This document shows positions 17,471 to 25,059 of a DNA stretch of 38,303 nt, in pieces; position 1 is the stretch's first letter, and each line of letters begins with the position of its first letter. Source of the stretch: Rhodospirillales bacterium (GTDB taxonomy: Bacteria > Pseudomonadota > Gammaproteobacteria > Nevskiales > Nevskiaceae); the NCBI GenBank assembly GCA_903970615.1, contig CAJCJH010000009.1:1-38303 (forward strand). Reading direction: 5' to 3'. The notes beneath the pieces were generated by a model that worked only from the letters and a program-made list of their open reading frames with translations, ran no database searches and had not been told where the DNA came from. Position numbers and translations under genes: made by a program.

Positions 17471-17919
17471 GCCTGCATCGTCGGCGGCGATGCGGATTCG
17501 ATCACCAGCAAGCGCGACAACGCGGCGCGCAAGGCTTGCGGCAACTCGCATGGTTTGCGATCCGCACGGCCGACGAACACATGCACGAACCAGCCTTCCG
17601 CGGCCGGTTCGTCGCAGCCTTCGGCGAACAGGCCGATTTCGTAACGCACGCTGGAGCGGCCAAGCTTGCTCACGCGCAAGCCGGCGTCGACATTCTCCGG
17701 AAACGACAGCGATTGCAGAAATCGGCAATGCGATTCTGCACAGAAACCCAGCAGCTCGCCGCCGACCGGATCGAACCCGCCTGTGCGGATCAGATAGGCG
17801 TTGATGACGGTGTCGAAGAAGCTGTAGTAGTCGATGTTGTTGACGTGGCCGTATTGGTCGTTGTCTTTCCAGCGCGTGGTGATCGTCTGGAAATGCGGAT
17901 ACGCAGCGCGCGCACTCAT
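17467..17919 (-). CDS. Acyl-CoA thioesterase, hot-dog fold (4HBT family)
   Basis: A 150-residue hot-dog thioesterase hydrolysing an acyl-CoA or acyl-ACP thioester. The diagnostic segment is TRWKDNDQYGHVNNIDYYSFFD (quoted in pieces: TRWKDNDQ at 15-22, YGHVNNIDYY at 23-32). It contains the family Asp and the GHVNN turn typical of 4-hydroxybenzoyl-CoA-thioesterase-like proteins. An upstream open frame exists, but the ATG at 17919 overlaps the argA stop (ATGA, 17916-17919) and yields the standard length. The gene is the second of four overlapped cistrons. The physiological substrate is unknown. Confidence 0.85.
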   Translation of the reverse strand: MSARAAYPHFQTITTRWKDNDQYGHVNNIDYYSFFDTVINAYLIRTGGFDPVGGELLGFCAESHCRFLQSLSFPENVDAGLRVSKLGRSSVRYEIGLFAEGCDEPAAEGWFVHVFVGRADRKPCELPQALRAALSRLLVIESASPPTMQA

Positions 17920-19241
17920 TCGAGCGTCTTGATCAGCACCAGCGAATTGCGCCGATAGTTGTAGAGCCGCTGCTTTTGCATCGGCAGCGCCTCGATCGCG
18001 GACTGCATGAAGCCATGCTCGATGAACCAGTGCGGCGTGTGCGTGGTCAGGGCGAACAGTTTGTGGATGCCGAGCTTGCGTGCGGTTTCCTCGGCGCGTG
18101 CGAGCAGGGCAGCGGCACGGCCGGCGCGCTGATAATCCGGATGCACCGCCACGCAGGCGAACTCCGCCATCGCGTTCTGCGCGAACGGGAACAGCGCACA
18201 CGCGGCGATCACCAGACCATCGCGCACCATCACATCGAAGAAGCTGATTTCAAGCTCCAGCTGCTCGCGCGAACGCGGCACCAGCACGCCGCTATCTTCC
18301 AGCGGTTTGATCAAGGCCAGCACGCCGCCCACATCATCGATCGTCGCCTCGCGCACCGCCTCGTAGTTTTCGTCCGCGTACAACATCAGGCCCACGCCAT
18401 CGCGCGTGAACAATTCGCGCAGCAGCATGCCCTCGGTTTCCACGCCGATCAGATGAATGCGCGCCACGCCGCCGCGTCCGGCTTCGAGCGCGGCTTCCAG
18501 ATACGGCCGGTCCTGCGGATCGACCGTGCTGCTGCCCTTCAGCAGCCGTTCGCCTTCCGCCAGCGAAAGCTGCCCGGCATCGCCGGTATCGTCCGCCAGC
18601 TGCCATTGGTCGGGATCGGAATTCACTACGAAGATCAGCTTGTCGGCGCGCAAGGAAGTGGCGACAGCAGTAGCCACGGCTTCGGCACGCAAGTTGAAAA
18701 TCTCACCGGTAGGCGAGTAGCCGATCGGCGAAATCAGCGCGATGCGGCCTTGCGCCAGCACCTCGTGAATCGTCTCGATATCGACCCGCCGCACCTCGCC
18801 CGTGTGCTGATGATCCACGCCCTCGCGCACGCCCACCGGCCGCGCCGTGATCCAGTTACCGCCCGCGATCTTCAGCCGCGCGCCGCCCATCGCCGTACTC
18901 GCCAGCGAAGTGGACAAACGCGCCTCGATCTCCATGCGCAAAGCGCCGATCGCCGCCTTCACGCATTCCAGCGAAGCGCGGTCGGTCACCCGCAGGCCCT
19001 CCACGTACTGCGGCTGCAAACCCTTCGCATCCAGCGCCGCCTCGATCTGCGGCCGCGCGCCATGCACCAGCACCACCTTCGCACCGAGGCTGTGCAGCAG
19101 TGCCACATCGCCGACGAAATTATCGAAATCCGCCCGCGCAGCCGATTCGCCGCCGAAGGCGATCACAAAGGTGCGGCCGTTGTGCGCGTGCGCGTAAGGC
19201 GCCGCCGCGCGCAGCGCCGTAACGAAATCTGCGGTATTCAT
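17916..19241 (-). CDS. argA: N-acetylglutamate synthase, AAK-GNAT form
   Basis: Acetylates glutamate with acetyl-CoA, the first step of arginine synthesis. At 441 residues it matches the classical ArgA length. The N-terminal amino-acid-kinase fold shows FVIAFGGESA, VVLVHGARPQIEAAL, ISPIGYSPTGEIFNLRAE and KLIFVVNSDPD. The C-terminal GNAT domain shows AEFACVAVHPDYQRAGRAAALL and FALTTHTPHWFIEHGF. The frame continues upstream into the 22-bp array, but homologs begin at MNTADFVTALR, which fixes the ATG at 19241. There is no Shine-Dalgarno sequence. Instead a perfect TATAAT ends 6 bases before the ATG, so the mRNA may be leaderless. It heads the operon argA / thioesterase / ADH / bioA. Confidence 0.93.
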   Translation of the reverse strand: MNTADFVTALRAAAPYAHAHNGRTFVIAFGGESAARADFDNFVGDVALLHSLGAKVVLVHGARPQIEAALDAKGLQPQYVEGLRVTDRASLECVKAAIGALRMEIEARLSTSLASTAMGGARLKIAGGNWITARPVGVREGVDHQHTGEVRRVDIETIHEVLAQGRIALISPIGYSPTGEIFNLRAEAVATAVATSLRADKLIFVVNSDPDQWQLADDTGDAGQLSLAEGERLLKGSSTVDPQDRPYLEAALEAGRGGVARIHLIGVETEGMLLRELFTRDGVGLMLYADENYEAVREATIDDVGGVLALIKPLEDSGVLVPRSREQLELEISFFDVMVRDGLVIAACALFPFAQNAMAEFACVAVHPDYQRAGRAAALLARAEETARKLGIHKLFALTTHTPHWFIEHGFMQSAIEALPMQKQRLYNYRRNSLVLIKTLE

Positions 19242-19260
19242 CGGCGAATTATAGGTGCAG
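19242..19260 (-). promoter_or_regulatory. Candidate -10 element directly in front of argA
   Basis: On the minus strand a perfect TATAAT (19248-19253) is followed by TCGCCG and then the argA ATG. That would put the transcription start at or beside the start codon. The 17-base-distant -35 position (around CGCCCG) is poor, so an activator or an extended element would be needed. Confidence 0.4.
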
Positions 19261-19310
19261 CTTGAAGGTGCGGGCGGGGCGGGCGCACCTCCCGCCGTCG
19301 GCCGCCCGCA

Positions 19311-19728
19311 TCCAGGCTGCCCCAAAATCGCCCGTAACTCGCCTGCAGGCCGACCGCGATATGGGGGCAGTGCGAGGTCGATTTGCATGCAACCCACGCT
19401 CGATGTGCATGCAAGGTCCCCACGATGTGAGGGCACATCGCCCAGGACTTGCATGCAACCCGTGCTCGATGTGGGGGATAACCGCCCTTGAACATCCTGT
19501 TAATCACCCAGGATCAAGGGGTACATCGCCCTCGATGTGCATGCTAACTGCGCACGGTTAAGGGGATAAACACAAGCGATAATCCCCTTAACCCACCTCG
19601 ATGTAAGGGATAACCGCCCGCGATGTTCATGTTAATCGCCTGCGGCTAAGGGGATAACTGACCTCGATCATCCTGTTAATCGCCCGCGATGCGCCTGCAG
19701 ACTGGTCTCGATTTGAGGGCGCAGCGCA
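19311..19728. repeat. Indel-free tandem array of 19 diverged 22-bp units
   Basis: Read on the minus strand from 19728 downward, the region divides into nineteen consecutive 22-base units with no insertion or deletion. The best copies begin GGCG(G/A)TT and end ACATCGAG. The middle 8-9 bases take a few forms: ATCCCC.., GCATGC.., AACAGG.., AAGGGG... Pairwise similarity is only moderate, yet the register is exact. No gene fits: the period is not a multiple of three and several units contain stops in the relevant frames. It lies about 70 bp upstream of argA. Function unknown; candidates are a protein-binding array, a plasmid-iteron-like relic or a decayed minisatellite. Confidence 0.85.
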
Positions 19729-19950
19729 GCCAGACTGTATGCGCTTGATGCTGCCTTTGAGAGCGCAACAGCCCAAAATTGCTTCTAAATGACTTGAAAT
19801 CACTCATCTGAGGTAAGCCGGCTGCCCCTAGCCACAAGGGCAGGAGATCGTCCCGCCAGTCCGGGGAAAGCCCGGCAAGGCTTGTTTATCGAACAAGGCT
19901 GGCAAGACAATGGTGCTACTCGGGCTAAATAATCGTCGGGGCTCAACACG
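19729..19950. other. Intergenic region upstream of the 198-aa gene
   Basis: The first few bases may be a further, very decayed array unit. From about 19780 the base composition is less GC-rich than the neighbours. A short hairpin CTTGTT-TATCG-AACAAG lies near 19882-19898. I see no open frame with a plausible start and no convincing promoter. Confidence 0.35.
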
Positions 19951-20547
19951 GTGAGCGAAGATCCACTTAGGCAGCCACGTGCCGAATTAGCAGCGGCAAG
20001 GCGTGCAATTGAAGGCATGCGAACCGCAAACGGCATGGACGAATTTGAGTCGCATTGGCGCATTTTTCTAAATGCAATAGAAAAGGTATGGCAAAAGGTT
20101 GAGGGTTGTTGCCAGCCGGTGAGAATTGCGTTTCAGCCATGGCAAGGGCGATATCAAGCTCTCCGCAAGACGGACATGCTCCTGCGGTATATCAAGCAAG
20201 CTCGAGACGCTGATAACCACTCTATTCAAGATATCACCGCCTTCCAAGCGGGTTCACGAGCTATGAGATTCGTGAACCCACGAGGGGGGCATATAAAGCG
20301 CATGCAGATTAGCGGCGGACAGATCGTGCACTACGAAGGCGATCCAATGATCGTGGAAGATCACCCACCTCATCCCATCGCAGTTCGAGTGAAAAACCAT
20401 GGAGAGTGGTTCAATCCGCCCTCAACTCATCTCGGGCACCCTGTCCCGAACCAACACCCCGTCCTACTAGCGGAGCTGGCTCACAAGTTCTACTCCAGCT
20501 ACATCGATGAAGTCGATCGTAAATTCTTCGATTCATCGCCCCAATAA
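19951..20547 (+). CDS. Hypothetical protein, possible HEPN-like motif
   Basis: A 198-residue soluble protein with a GTG start; a GGGG run about 11 bases upstream is the only candidate ribosome site. I do not recognise a named family. The N-terminal half looks helical (RAELAAARRAIEGM and FESHWRIFLNAIEKVWQKV) and includes LLRYIKQARDADNHSIQDI. The R-D-x3-H arrangement there fits the R-polar-x(2-4)-H signature of HEPN ribonuclease or nucleotide-binding domains. The C-terminal half is richer in beta-type residues and His/Pro (VEDHPPHPIAVRV). There is no signal peptide or membrane segment. It is AT-richer than its neighbours and isolated between the 22-bp array and a convergent gene, which suggests acquisition by transfer. 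No partner antitoxin gene is visible. Confidence 0.65.
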   Translation: MSEDPLRQPRAELAAARRAIEGMRTANGMDEFESHWRIFLNAIEKVWQKVEGCCQPVRIAFQPWQGRYQALRKTDMLLRYIKQARDADNHSIQDITAFQAGSRAMRFVNPRGGHIKRMQISGGQIVHYEGDPMIVEDHPPHPIAVRVKNHGEWFNPPSTHLGHPVPNQHPVLLAELAHKFYSSYIDEVDRKFFDSSPQ

Positions 20548-20568
20548 GTAGGGCGGCAAAGCGTAGCG

Positions 20569-20599
20569 TGCCCACGCGGTTGTCTGGTCCGCGTGGGCA
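20569..20599. terminator. Strong hairpin between convergent genes (terminator or REP-like)
   Basis: TGCCCACGCGG (20569-20579) pairs perfectly with CCGCGTGGGCA (20589-20599) around a 9-base loop. There is no T-run on either strand, so it is not a textbook rho-independent terminator. The preceding GTAGGGCGGCAAAGCGTAGCG is similar in style to dispersed intergenic palindromes seen in many proteobacteria. Confidence 0.6.
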
Positions 20600-20626
20600 G
20601 GAGAAGCCTGCCTAGCCTTCATCGGA

Positions 20627-22048
20627 TCAGCGCGACGGCGCCCCTGATCGCAACCCCAACCGATCGAGCAGGTGACGCGCCAGCCGCGGCGCTTGTTGGC
20701 GGATTTCGGCGACGGCGGTGGTTTCCCACAGCTGGCCTTTGCGCGGCGGCCCGAGGGTGAACAGTTGCGAGGATGCCCGGCCTTGCGCATCGAGCAGGGC
20801 GCCTTCGGCGTCGGTATTCAAGCCCAAACCGAGTTCATCCGCGCAGATCAGATGATGGGCAAGCAGGGCGGCGATCAGGGGATGATTGAGTCGGCGATAG
20901 TCGCATTCGGGGCCGGTGCAGTTGATGACGCGATCGACCTTGATGCGCCACTCACCACGGTTGCCGCGCAGCCTTGCCAGCACCGCGATGACATTGTGCT
21001 GTGGCGTTAAAGCCTGCAAGCGTCCCGCCAGCAACTGAAGCTGTCCGCGTGCCCGTAGGGTGTGGACTGCACGCAGCACGGACGGCGCGGCACGATGCCG
21101 ATGCACTTCCCACAGCGGCCGAAGATGCCGCAGAAAGCGTTGCTTCTCGACTCGCGGAAGGCCTTGCCAGAGTGCCTGGGTGACTGGACGCAAGGCGTCG
21201 ATCACGCTGCGCCAGTCACCATGCTGCTGCTGCACCGCTGCGGCTTCGGCGCGCAGCCGGCGCAATAGCGTGCGCAGATGCGCGGGCAGGGCGATCGGAT
21301 CGAATGACAATGCGTGCGGCGGCGCAGCGCGGTGTTCGTTCGGCAGCAAGCCGCGCCGGGACAGCACATGAATGCGGCCTTGGTGACCGCGGTCGTGCAG
21401 GCCGACGAGCCAGTCGAGCGTGGTCAAACCCGAACCCACCAGCAGCAGGTTCTCCTGCGGGCGCACGGCGTCGGAGGTCGACGGAGACCATGCGCGGCCA
21501 CAATAACGCGGATCGCTGAGCAGCTTCGCATCCGCAGCGGGCAGGTCCGCTGGTCCCGGATTGCCGAGCGCGAGAACGACATGGTTGGCGTGCAGGCAGG
21601 CGCCGTTGTCGAGCTTGAGCTTCAGCTGATCGGCCTCGAGCTTGAGATCGATTGCCTCGCCTTGGTGTATCTCCAGACTGACGCCAGGCGATGCGGCTGC
21701 GATCGCATCCTGCAGCGTGTTCTGGATGTAGTCACCGTATAGACGCCGAGGCATGAACTGGTCTGCAACCATCGACCGCGAGTGATTCGGCGTGTGTTTG
21801 AGCCAGCAGACGAAATCATCGGGATCATCGACGAAGGCGCTCATCGCGCTGGCGCGCACATTGAGCAAATGGCAGTCCGGCTGCTTGCGATAGGCAATGC
21901 CGTGGCCGGGTGCGCCTTCGCGCTCGATCAGCAGTATGCGCAGAGACGCTCGCGCCATGCGTAACAGATGTATCGCAACCAGGCTGCCGCTGAATCCCGC
22001 GCCGACGATTGCGATGGTGGGCTTGGCGTTGATCCCGGCAGTTTCCAT
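20627..22048 (-). CDS. FAD/NAD(P)-binding protein (NAD_binding_9-type oxidoreductase)
   Basis: A 473-residue flavoprotein-like protein. The N-terminal dinucleotide-binding motif is IAIVGAGFSGSLVAIHLL (12-29), followed by the ILLIEREGAPGHGIAY segment typical of FAD-dependent NAD_binding_9 proteins. A second Rossmann-like motif is LLLVGSGLTTLDWLV, and VINCTGPECDYRRL and LFTLGPPRKGQLWETTAVAEIR follow near the end. Family members are often annotated only as FAD-dependent oxidoreductases, and the substrate is unknown. The start at 22048 gives a normal N-terminus just before the GAGFSG motif; no strong ribosome site is visible. It is a single gene, convergent with the 198-aa gene and divergent from the esterase. 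Confidence 0.82.
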   Translation of the reverse strand: METAGINAKPTIAIVGAGFSGSLVAIHLLRMARASLRILLIEREGAPGHGIAYRKQPDCHLLNVRASAMSAFVDDPDDFVCWLKHTPNHSRSMVADQFMPRRLYGDYIQNTLQDAIAAASPGVSLEIHQGEAIDLKLEADQLKLKLDNGACLHANHVVLALGNPGPADLPAADAKLLSDPRYCGRAWSPSTSDAVRPQENLLLVGSGLTTLDWLVGLHDRGHQGRIHVLSRRGLLPNEHRAAPPHALSFDPIALPAHLRTLLRRLRAEAAAVQQQHGDWRSVIDALRPVTQALWQGLPRVEKQRFLRHLRPLWEVHRHRAAPSVLRAVHTLRARGQLQLLAGRLQALTPQHNVIAVLARLRGNRGEWRIKVDRVINCTGPECDYRRLNHPLIAALLAHHLICADELGLGLNTDAEGALLDAQGRASSQLFTLGPPRKGQLWETTAVAEIRQQAPRLARHLLDRLGLRSGAPSR

Positions 22049-22447
22049 TGATACGGTCGAGGGCGCTTGAGATGCGCTGATTATTAACTGGCGGGCGTTT
22101 TGAAGACCTTGAATGACGGAATGGACTCGCCCTGCTGTTTTGAGCGGTATCGAAGCGCCGAGCTGGCGGTGTTGATCGTCAGCGTCTCACAGCAGGAAGT
22201 CCGGTATAAAATGTACGCTCATCGCTGTATCTACCGCAAAGCTGATTTTCGAGGCGGCGGAATCGAAGGGTGGCGAGATCGTTCCGCGACATCAATCAAG
22301 CCGCCGGGCCTTGCCCGTGGCTTTTAGAGACAATGGCTTAGCTGGCCTATCCATTGCTTGACCTCGAATGATCTTTTTTTGCACGCCCGACGAACAAACG
22401 ATTCGGCGGATATGCTCCCGATATCGCTTCAGCTCCGAAGTAAATCG
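22049..22447. other. Intergenic region with possible unannotated short transcript
   Basis: The plus strand contains a TATAAA (about 22204-22209) and, downstream, a terminator-like hairpin with a T-run (22300-22327). An open frame begins with TTG at about 22100 (75 codons, or 68 from the ATG at 22121) and has no ribosome site, so a protein is doubtful. A small RNA of roughly 110 bases ending at the hairpin is an alternative. Nothing else is recognisable. Confidence 0.35.
22300..22327 (+). terminator. Terminator-like hairpin without an obvious upstream gene
   Basis: AGCCGCCGGGC pairs with GCCCGTGGCT around a 3-base loop (one bulged C and one G-T pair) and is followed directly by TTTT. It points along the plus strand, yet no supported plus-strand gene precedes it within 1.7 kb. 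Confidence 0.5.
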
Positions 22448-23341
22448 ATGACATTACTCGAAGTGCTGTCAGTCCTGTTGCGGCCGCTGGGCTGGATTTA
22501 TGCGCAATTCGCGCAGCACTTGTGTGGCGATACCCCAGTGCTTAGACGTTCAAAGCGGAAGCGTTTGCGGGCAAGCGTGGCGGTTCAGCGCGACATCAAC
22601 TATAACCCGATCGGGATGCCGCTTTTGCTGGCGGATGTCTATACGCCGAATCTTGCAGGGCCGCTGCCGGCGGTGTTGATGATTCACGGCGGCGGCTGGA
22701 TCAGCGGCGAACGCAGCCAGACGGCGCGGCAGGCGCGGCAACTGGCGGCGCGCGGATTCGTCGTCGTCAACGCGACTTATCGTTTGGCGCCGGCCGCCCG
22801 TTTTCCAGCGCAATTGCGCGATATGCAGCAGGCGCTGCGCTGGATGCGATCGAACAGTGCGGCTTACTCAATCGATCCGGCGCGGATTGGCGCTTGGGGT
22901 TATTCCGCCGGCGCGCAACTCGCTGCGCTGCTGGGGAGTTTGAGTGCAGGGGACAGTCTTTATGCCGCAGACGCCAGCGTGATGGCTGTGGTCGCTGGCG
23001 GTACGCCTGCCGATCTGCGCAAATTCCGCGGCGGCACGATGGTGCCGGCCTATCTTGGCGAAAAATGGCGCGCAGACTCGGCCGTTTTCCGCGAGGCTTC
23101 TGCAGCCGCGACCGTCGCCGCCGGCGATGCGCCTGTGTTCCTGTATCACGGCACTTGGGATTTGCTGGTGCCACTGGATCAGACGGTCGATTATCAAAAA
23201 GCCTTGGCTGCCGCGAAGGTTCCGAATGAGCTGTATTTGATGCGCGGCCTCGGTCACATCACGGCGTTTTTGATGGATAGCGAAGCGCTGCAGCGCGGTG
23301 CAGATTTTCTGGATCGCTATCTGCGCGATTCTGACCGGTAA
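22448..23341 (+). CDS. Alpha/beta-hydrolase, carboxylesterase (HSL/BD-FAE-like)
   Basis: An esterase or lipase-like hydrolase with a complete catalytic set: the oxyanion HGGG in VLMIHGGGWISG (80-83), nucleophile Ser153 in GAWGYSAGAQ, Asp in YHGTWDLLVP and His in RGLGHITAF. I chose the ATG at 22448 (297 residues) because it gives a normal N-terminus and is preceded by CGAAG. In-frame upstream starts exist (ATG at 22412, TTG at 22358). The N-terminus is moderately hydrophobic (LLEVLSVLLRPLGWIYA) and could be a membrane anchor. The substrate is unknown; carboxylic esters of small alcohols are typical for the family. It appears monocistronic, divergent from the FAD protein. Confidence 0.85.
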   Translation: MTLLEVLSVLLRPLGWIYAQFAQHLCGDTPVLRRSKRKRLRASVAVQRDINYNPIGMPLLLADVYTPNLAGPLPAVLMIHGGGWISGERSQTARQARQLAARGFVVVNATYRLAPAARFPAQLRDMQQALRWMRSNSAAYSIDPARIGAWGYSAGAQLAALLGSLSAGDSLYAADASVMAVVAGGTPADLRKFRGGTMVPAYLGEKWRADSAVFREASAAATVAAGDAPVFLYHGTWDLLVPLDQTVDYQKALAAAKVPNELYLMRGLGHITAFLMDSEALQRGADFLDRYLRDSDR

Positions 23342-23650
23342 GGTTTCTTCGCAACTGTTCGCAACTGCGTTTGAGTTCCACGCAGGGCTTGGCTCTCGCC
23401 GACTCCGGCGATAATTTGCAACCGATTGTTGCGGATGCGGTCGGTGCTGGACCTCGTCGTCGCGGCAAAGTCTGCCGCAATCCAGACTCGATATCGAACG
23501 CCGTATTATTGAATCATCACTCGCCGCTTCGATGACGTCGTATTCGCTGCGACTCATTCAAGCGCGCCATTCGGGAGGACTAGGCTGGCTGCTACTATGA
23601 CCAGCCCAACCGGTTATCCACTCGGTTGTTCACCACGATCAGGGTTCAGG
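23342..23650. other. Intergenic region between esterase and M14 peptidase genes
   Basis: No gene is supported. Small inverted repeats occur (GCGGCA-AAGTC-TGCCGC near 23463-23479 and GCAAC-CGATT-GTTGC near 23418-23432), neither followed by a T-run. An in-frame ATG at 23597 with an upstream GGGAGGA could extend the next gene by 18 residues. Confidence 0.4.
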
Positions 23651-24628
23651 ATGAAGCCGTTGAAGTTCGTTGTCATTACCTTATTCGCCGCTTGCATTAG
23701 CTTGGTAAGCGCCAAGGCAAGCGCGCTGAAACCATCGTTGAACCGTGCGGCCGCCAATGCTGCGGCGGCCAGCGACAAGCTCGACAAAGCAGCGGCAGTC
23801 AATGGGTTCTGCGCGGATCTGGTGAGCAACATCCCCGAACTGCAGATGCAGCAATGCCGCGATGCGGGTTTCAAGCCGGCGAAGTTGAAAAGCAGTCAGG
23901 GCCGGCCGCTCATCATGCGCGATTTCACCCCGGGCGAGCACGCGGCTGTCGCACCTCAAACTTCCAATGGCGATGCGAACGCTAGTGCCAAAGGCGGTTT
24001 GGGCCGGGCGCCGCGAATCTTGCTGATCGGCGGCATTCATGGCGACGAACACGCAGCGATTGCGGTGGTATTCCAGTGGATCGAACGGCTCAAGGATGAT
24101 CGCCAGCGCCGTATGGTCTGGCGCGTGCTGCCCTGCGTGAATCCCGACGGCACGCTGGCGCAGCCTTCGACGCGGACCAATGCGCACAAGGTGGATCTGA
24201 ATCGGAATTTTCCGTCGCCGGACTGGAATGCGCAGGCGCTCACGGATTGGCGACGTAAAACCGGCAGCGACCCGCGGCGCTATCCCGGCCCGCGCGCGGC
24301 GTCCGAGCCGGAAACCCGCTGGCTGATGCAGCAGATCAAGGAATTCAAACCGGATGCGATCGTTTCGGTGCATGCACCGCTGAACCTGCTCGATTTCGAT
24401 GGCCCGCAGCCGCCGCCGGACAAGCTGGGGTTTCTGCGGCTGGAGCCGATCGGAGTGTATCCCGGCTCACTGGGAAATTACGCCGGCCGGCATCTCGGCA
24501 TGCCGGTGTTCACGATGGAACTGCCGCGTGCCACACAGCCGCCGTCGGCTGCGCAATCCGAGCGCGTGTTCACCGATTTGCAGGTCTGGGTGAATAAAAA
24601 CTTCCCTGACGCGCAGGAAAGGAGCTAG
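23651..24628 (+). CDS. Secreted M14-family zinc carboxypeptidase (MpaA-like)
   Basis: A 325-residue metallopeptidase. The ATG at 23651 starts a clear signal peptide (MKPLKFVVITLFAACISLVSA), implying a periplasmic enzyme. Zinc ligands are His130 and Glu133 in LIGGIHGDEHA, and later His in IVSVHAPLNLLDFD. NPDGTLA and DLNRNFPSPDW are classic M14 landmarks, and Glu in FTMELPRATQP is the likely general base. Layout and size resemble MpaA-type enzymes that cleave murein-derived peptides, except that E. coli MpaA lacks a signal peptide. A role in cell-wall peptide turnover is therefore inferred. An in-frame upstream ATG at 23597 has a good GGGAGGA site but would spoil the signal sequence. Confidence 0.85.
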   Translation: MKPLKFVVITLFAACISLVSAKASALKPSLNRAAANAAAASDKLDKAAAVNGFCADLVSNIPELQMQQCRDAGFKPAKLKSSQGRPLIMRDFTPGEHAAVAPQTSNGDANASAKGGLGRAPRILLIGGIHGDEHAAIAVVFQWIERLKDDRQRRMVWRVLPCVNPDGTLAQPSTRTNAHKVDLNRNFPSPDWNAQALTDWRRKTGSDPRRYPGPRAASEPETRWLMQQIKEFKPDAIVSVHAPLNLLDFDGPQPPPDKLGFLRLEPIGVYPGSLGNYAGRHLGMPVFTMELPRATQPPSAAQSERVFTDLQVWVNKNFPDAQERS

Positions 24629-25059
24629 CGTCTGTTGAAGCAACAGGGCTTCTTCGGACGCATCATCTGCCGCGCGGATATAAAATCGGGCACGACGCTT
24701 GCTTGAGATAAGCCAACTTTAAGATGCAGCGACACCACCGCAAGAGATCGCGGAGTGCGACTGCGGGTTGCTCGGGGTAGGGACAAAGAACTTTCGTCAA
24801 AGCCGGCGTAGCCGGTGGTAGTCGAAGTAGGCGACGCTCAAGGAGAAAGGTCGATGATGTCATCGAATGCCAATGCCGCTGTTTTCGCCGGTTTTGCAAG
24901 GCCGCATTCGCTGGTTCAGCCGGATTCCTTGTCGTTGCCTTCACCAGCACTCGCGGTGCCTCGCCGATGCAGCGTTGATCGCATCGGTTGGGTAAGCGCA
25001 GAAAGCATGGTCAGTTGATGTCAACGGAGTCTTCCATCCCTGTCTTAAGGAGTTGTTCG
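24629..25059. other. Leader region upstream of the OmpA-like lipoprotein gene
   Basis: Contains a weak hairpin CTGTT-GAAGC-AACAG at about 24632-24646 and a 54-codon open frame with a strong ribosome site (listed separately). No convincing sigma70 promoter was found; TATAAA near 24678 lacks a -35. Confidence 0.35.
24854..25018 (+). CDS. Possible small protein or leader peptide (54 aa)
   Basis: An ATG at 24854 sits 7-8 bases after a strong Shine-Dalgarno, AAGGAGAAAGG. The 54-residue product is Ser/Ala/Pro-rich (for example SLSLPSPALAVPRRC) with no recognisable domain. It ends 41 bases before the OmpA-like gene, so it could act as a leader for that gene. The ribosome site is the main evidence; codon evidence alone would not support it. 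Confidence 0.3.
   Translation: MMSSNANAAVFAGFARPHSLVQPDSLSLPSPALAVPRRCSVDRIGWVSAESMVS

Noticed and set aside
16307-19265. Plus-strand frames of 445 and 429 codons opposite ADH/thioesterase and argA
   Set aside because: Antisense to genes with clear motifs; no domain or start-site support.
19238-19507. Protein-coding repeat on the minus strand reading through the 22-bp array
   Set aside because: The apparent 22-residue peptide repeat is a by-product of three 22-bp units per 66 bases. The frame meets stops elsewhere in the array and runs into argA without a supported start.
19311-19728. CRISPR array
   Set aside because: Period is 22 bp with no separate unique spacers of CRISPR length, and the units are too diverged. 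No cas gene is present.
19311-19728. DnaA-box cluster (TTATCCCC-like cores) or replication origin
   Set aside because: The cores match the DnaA box only partly and occur in only some units; no replication gene or AT-rich unwinding region is near.
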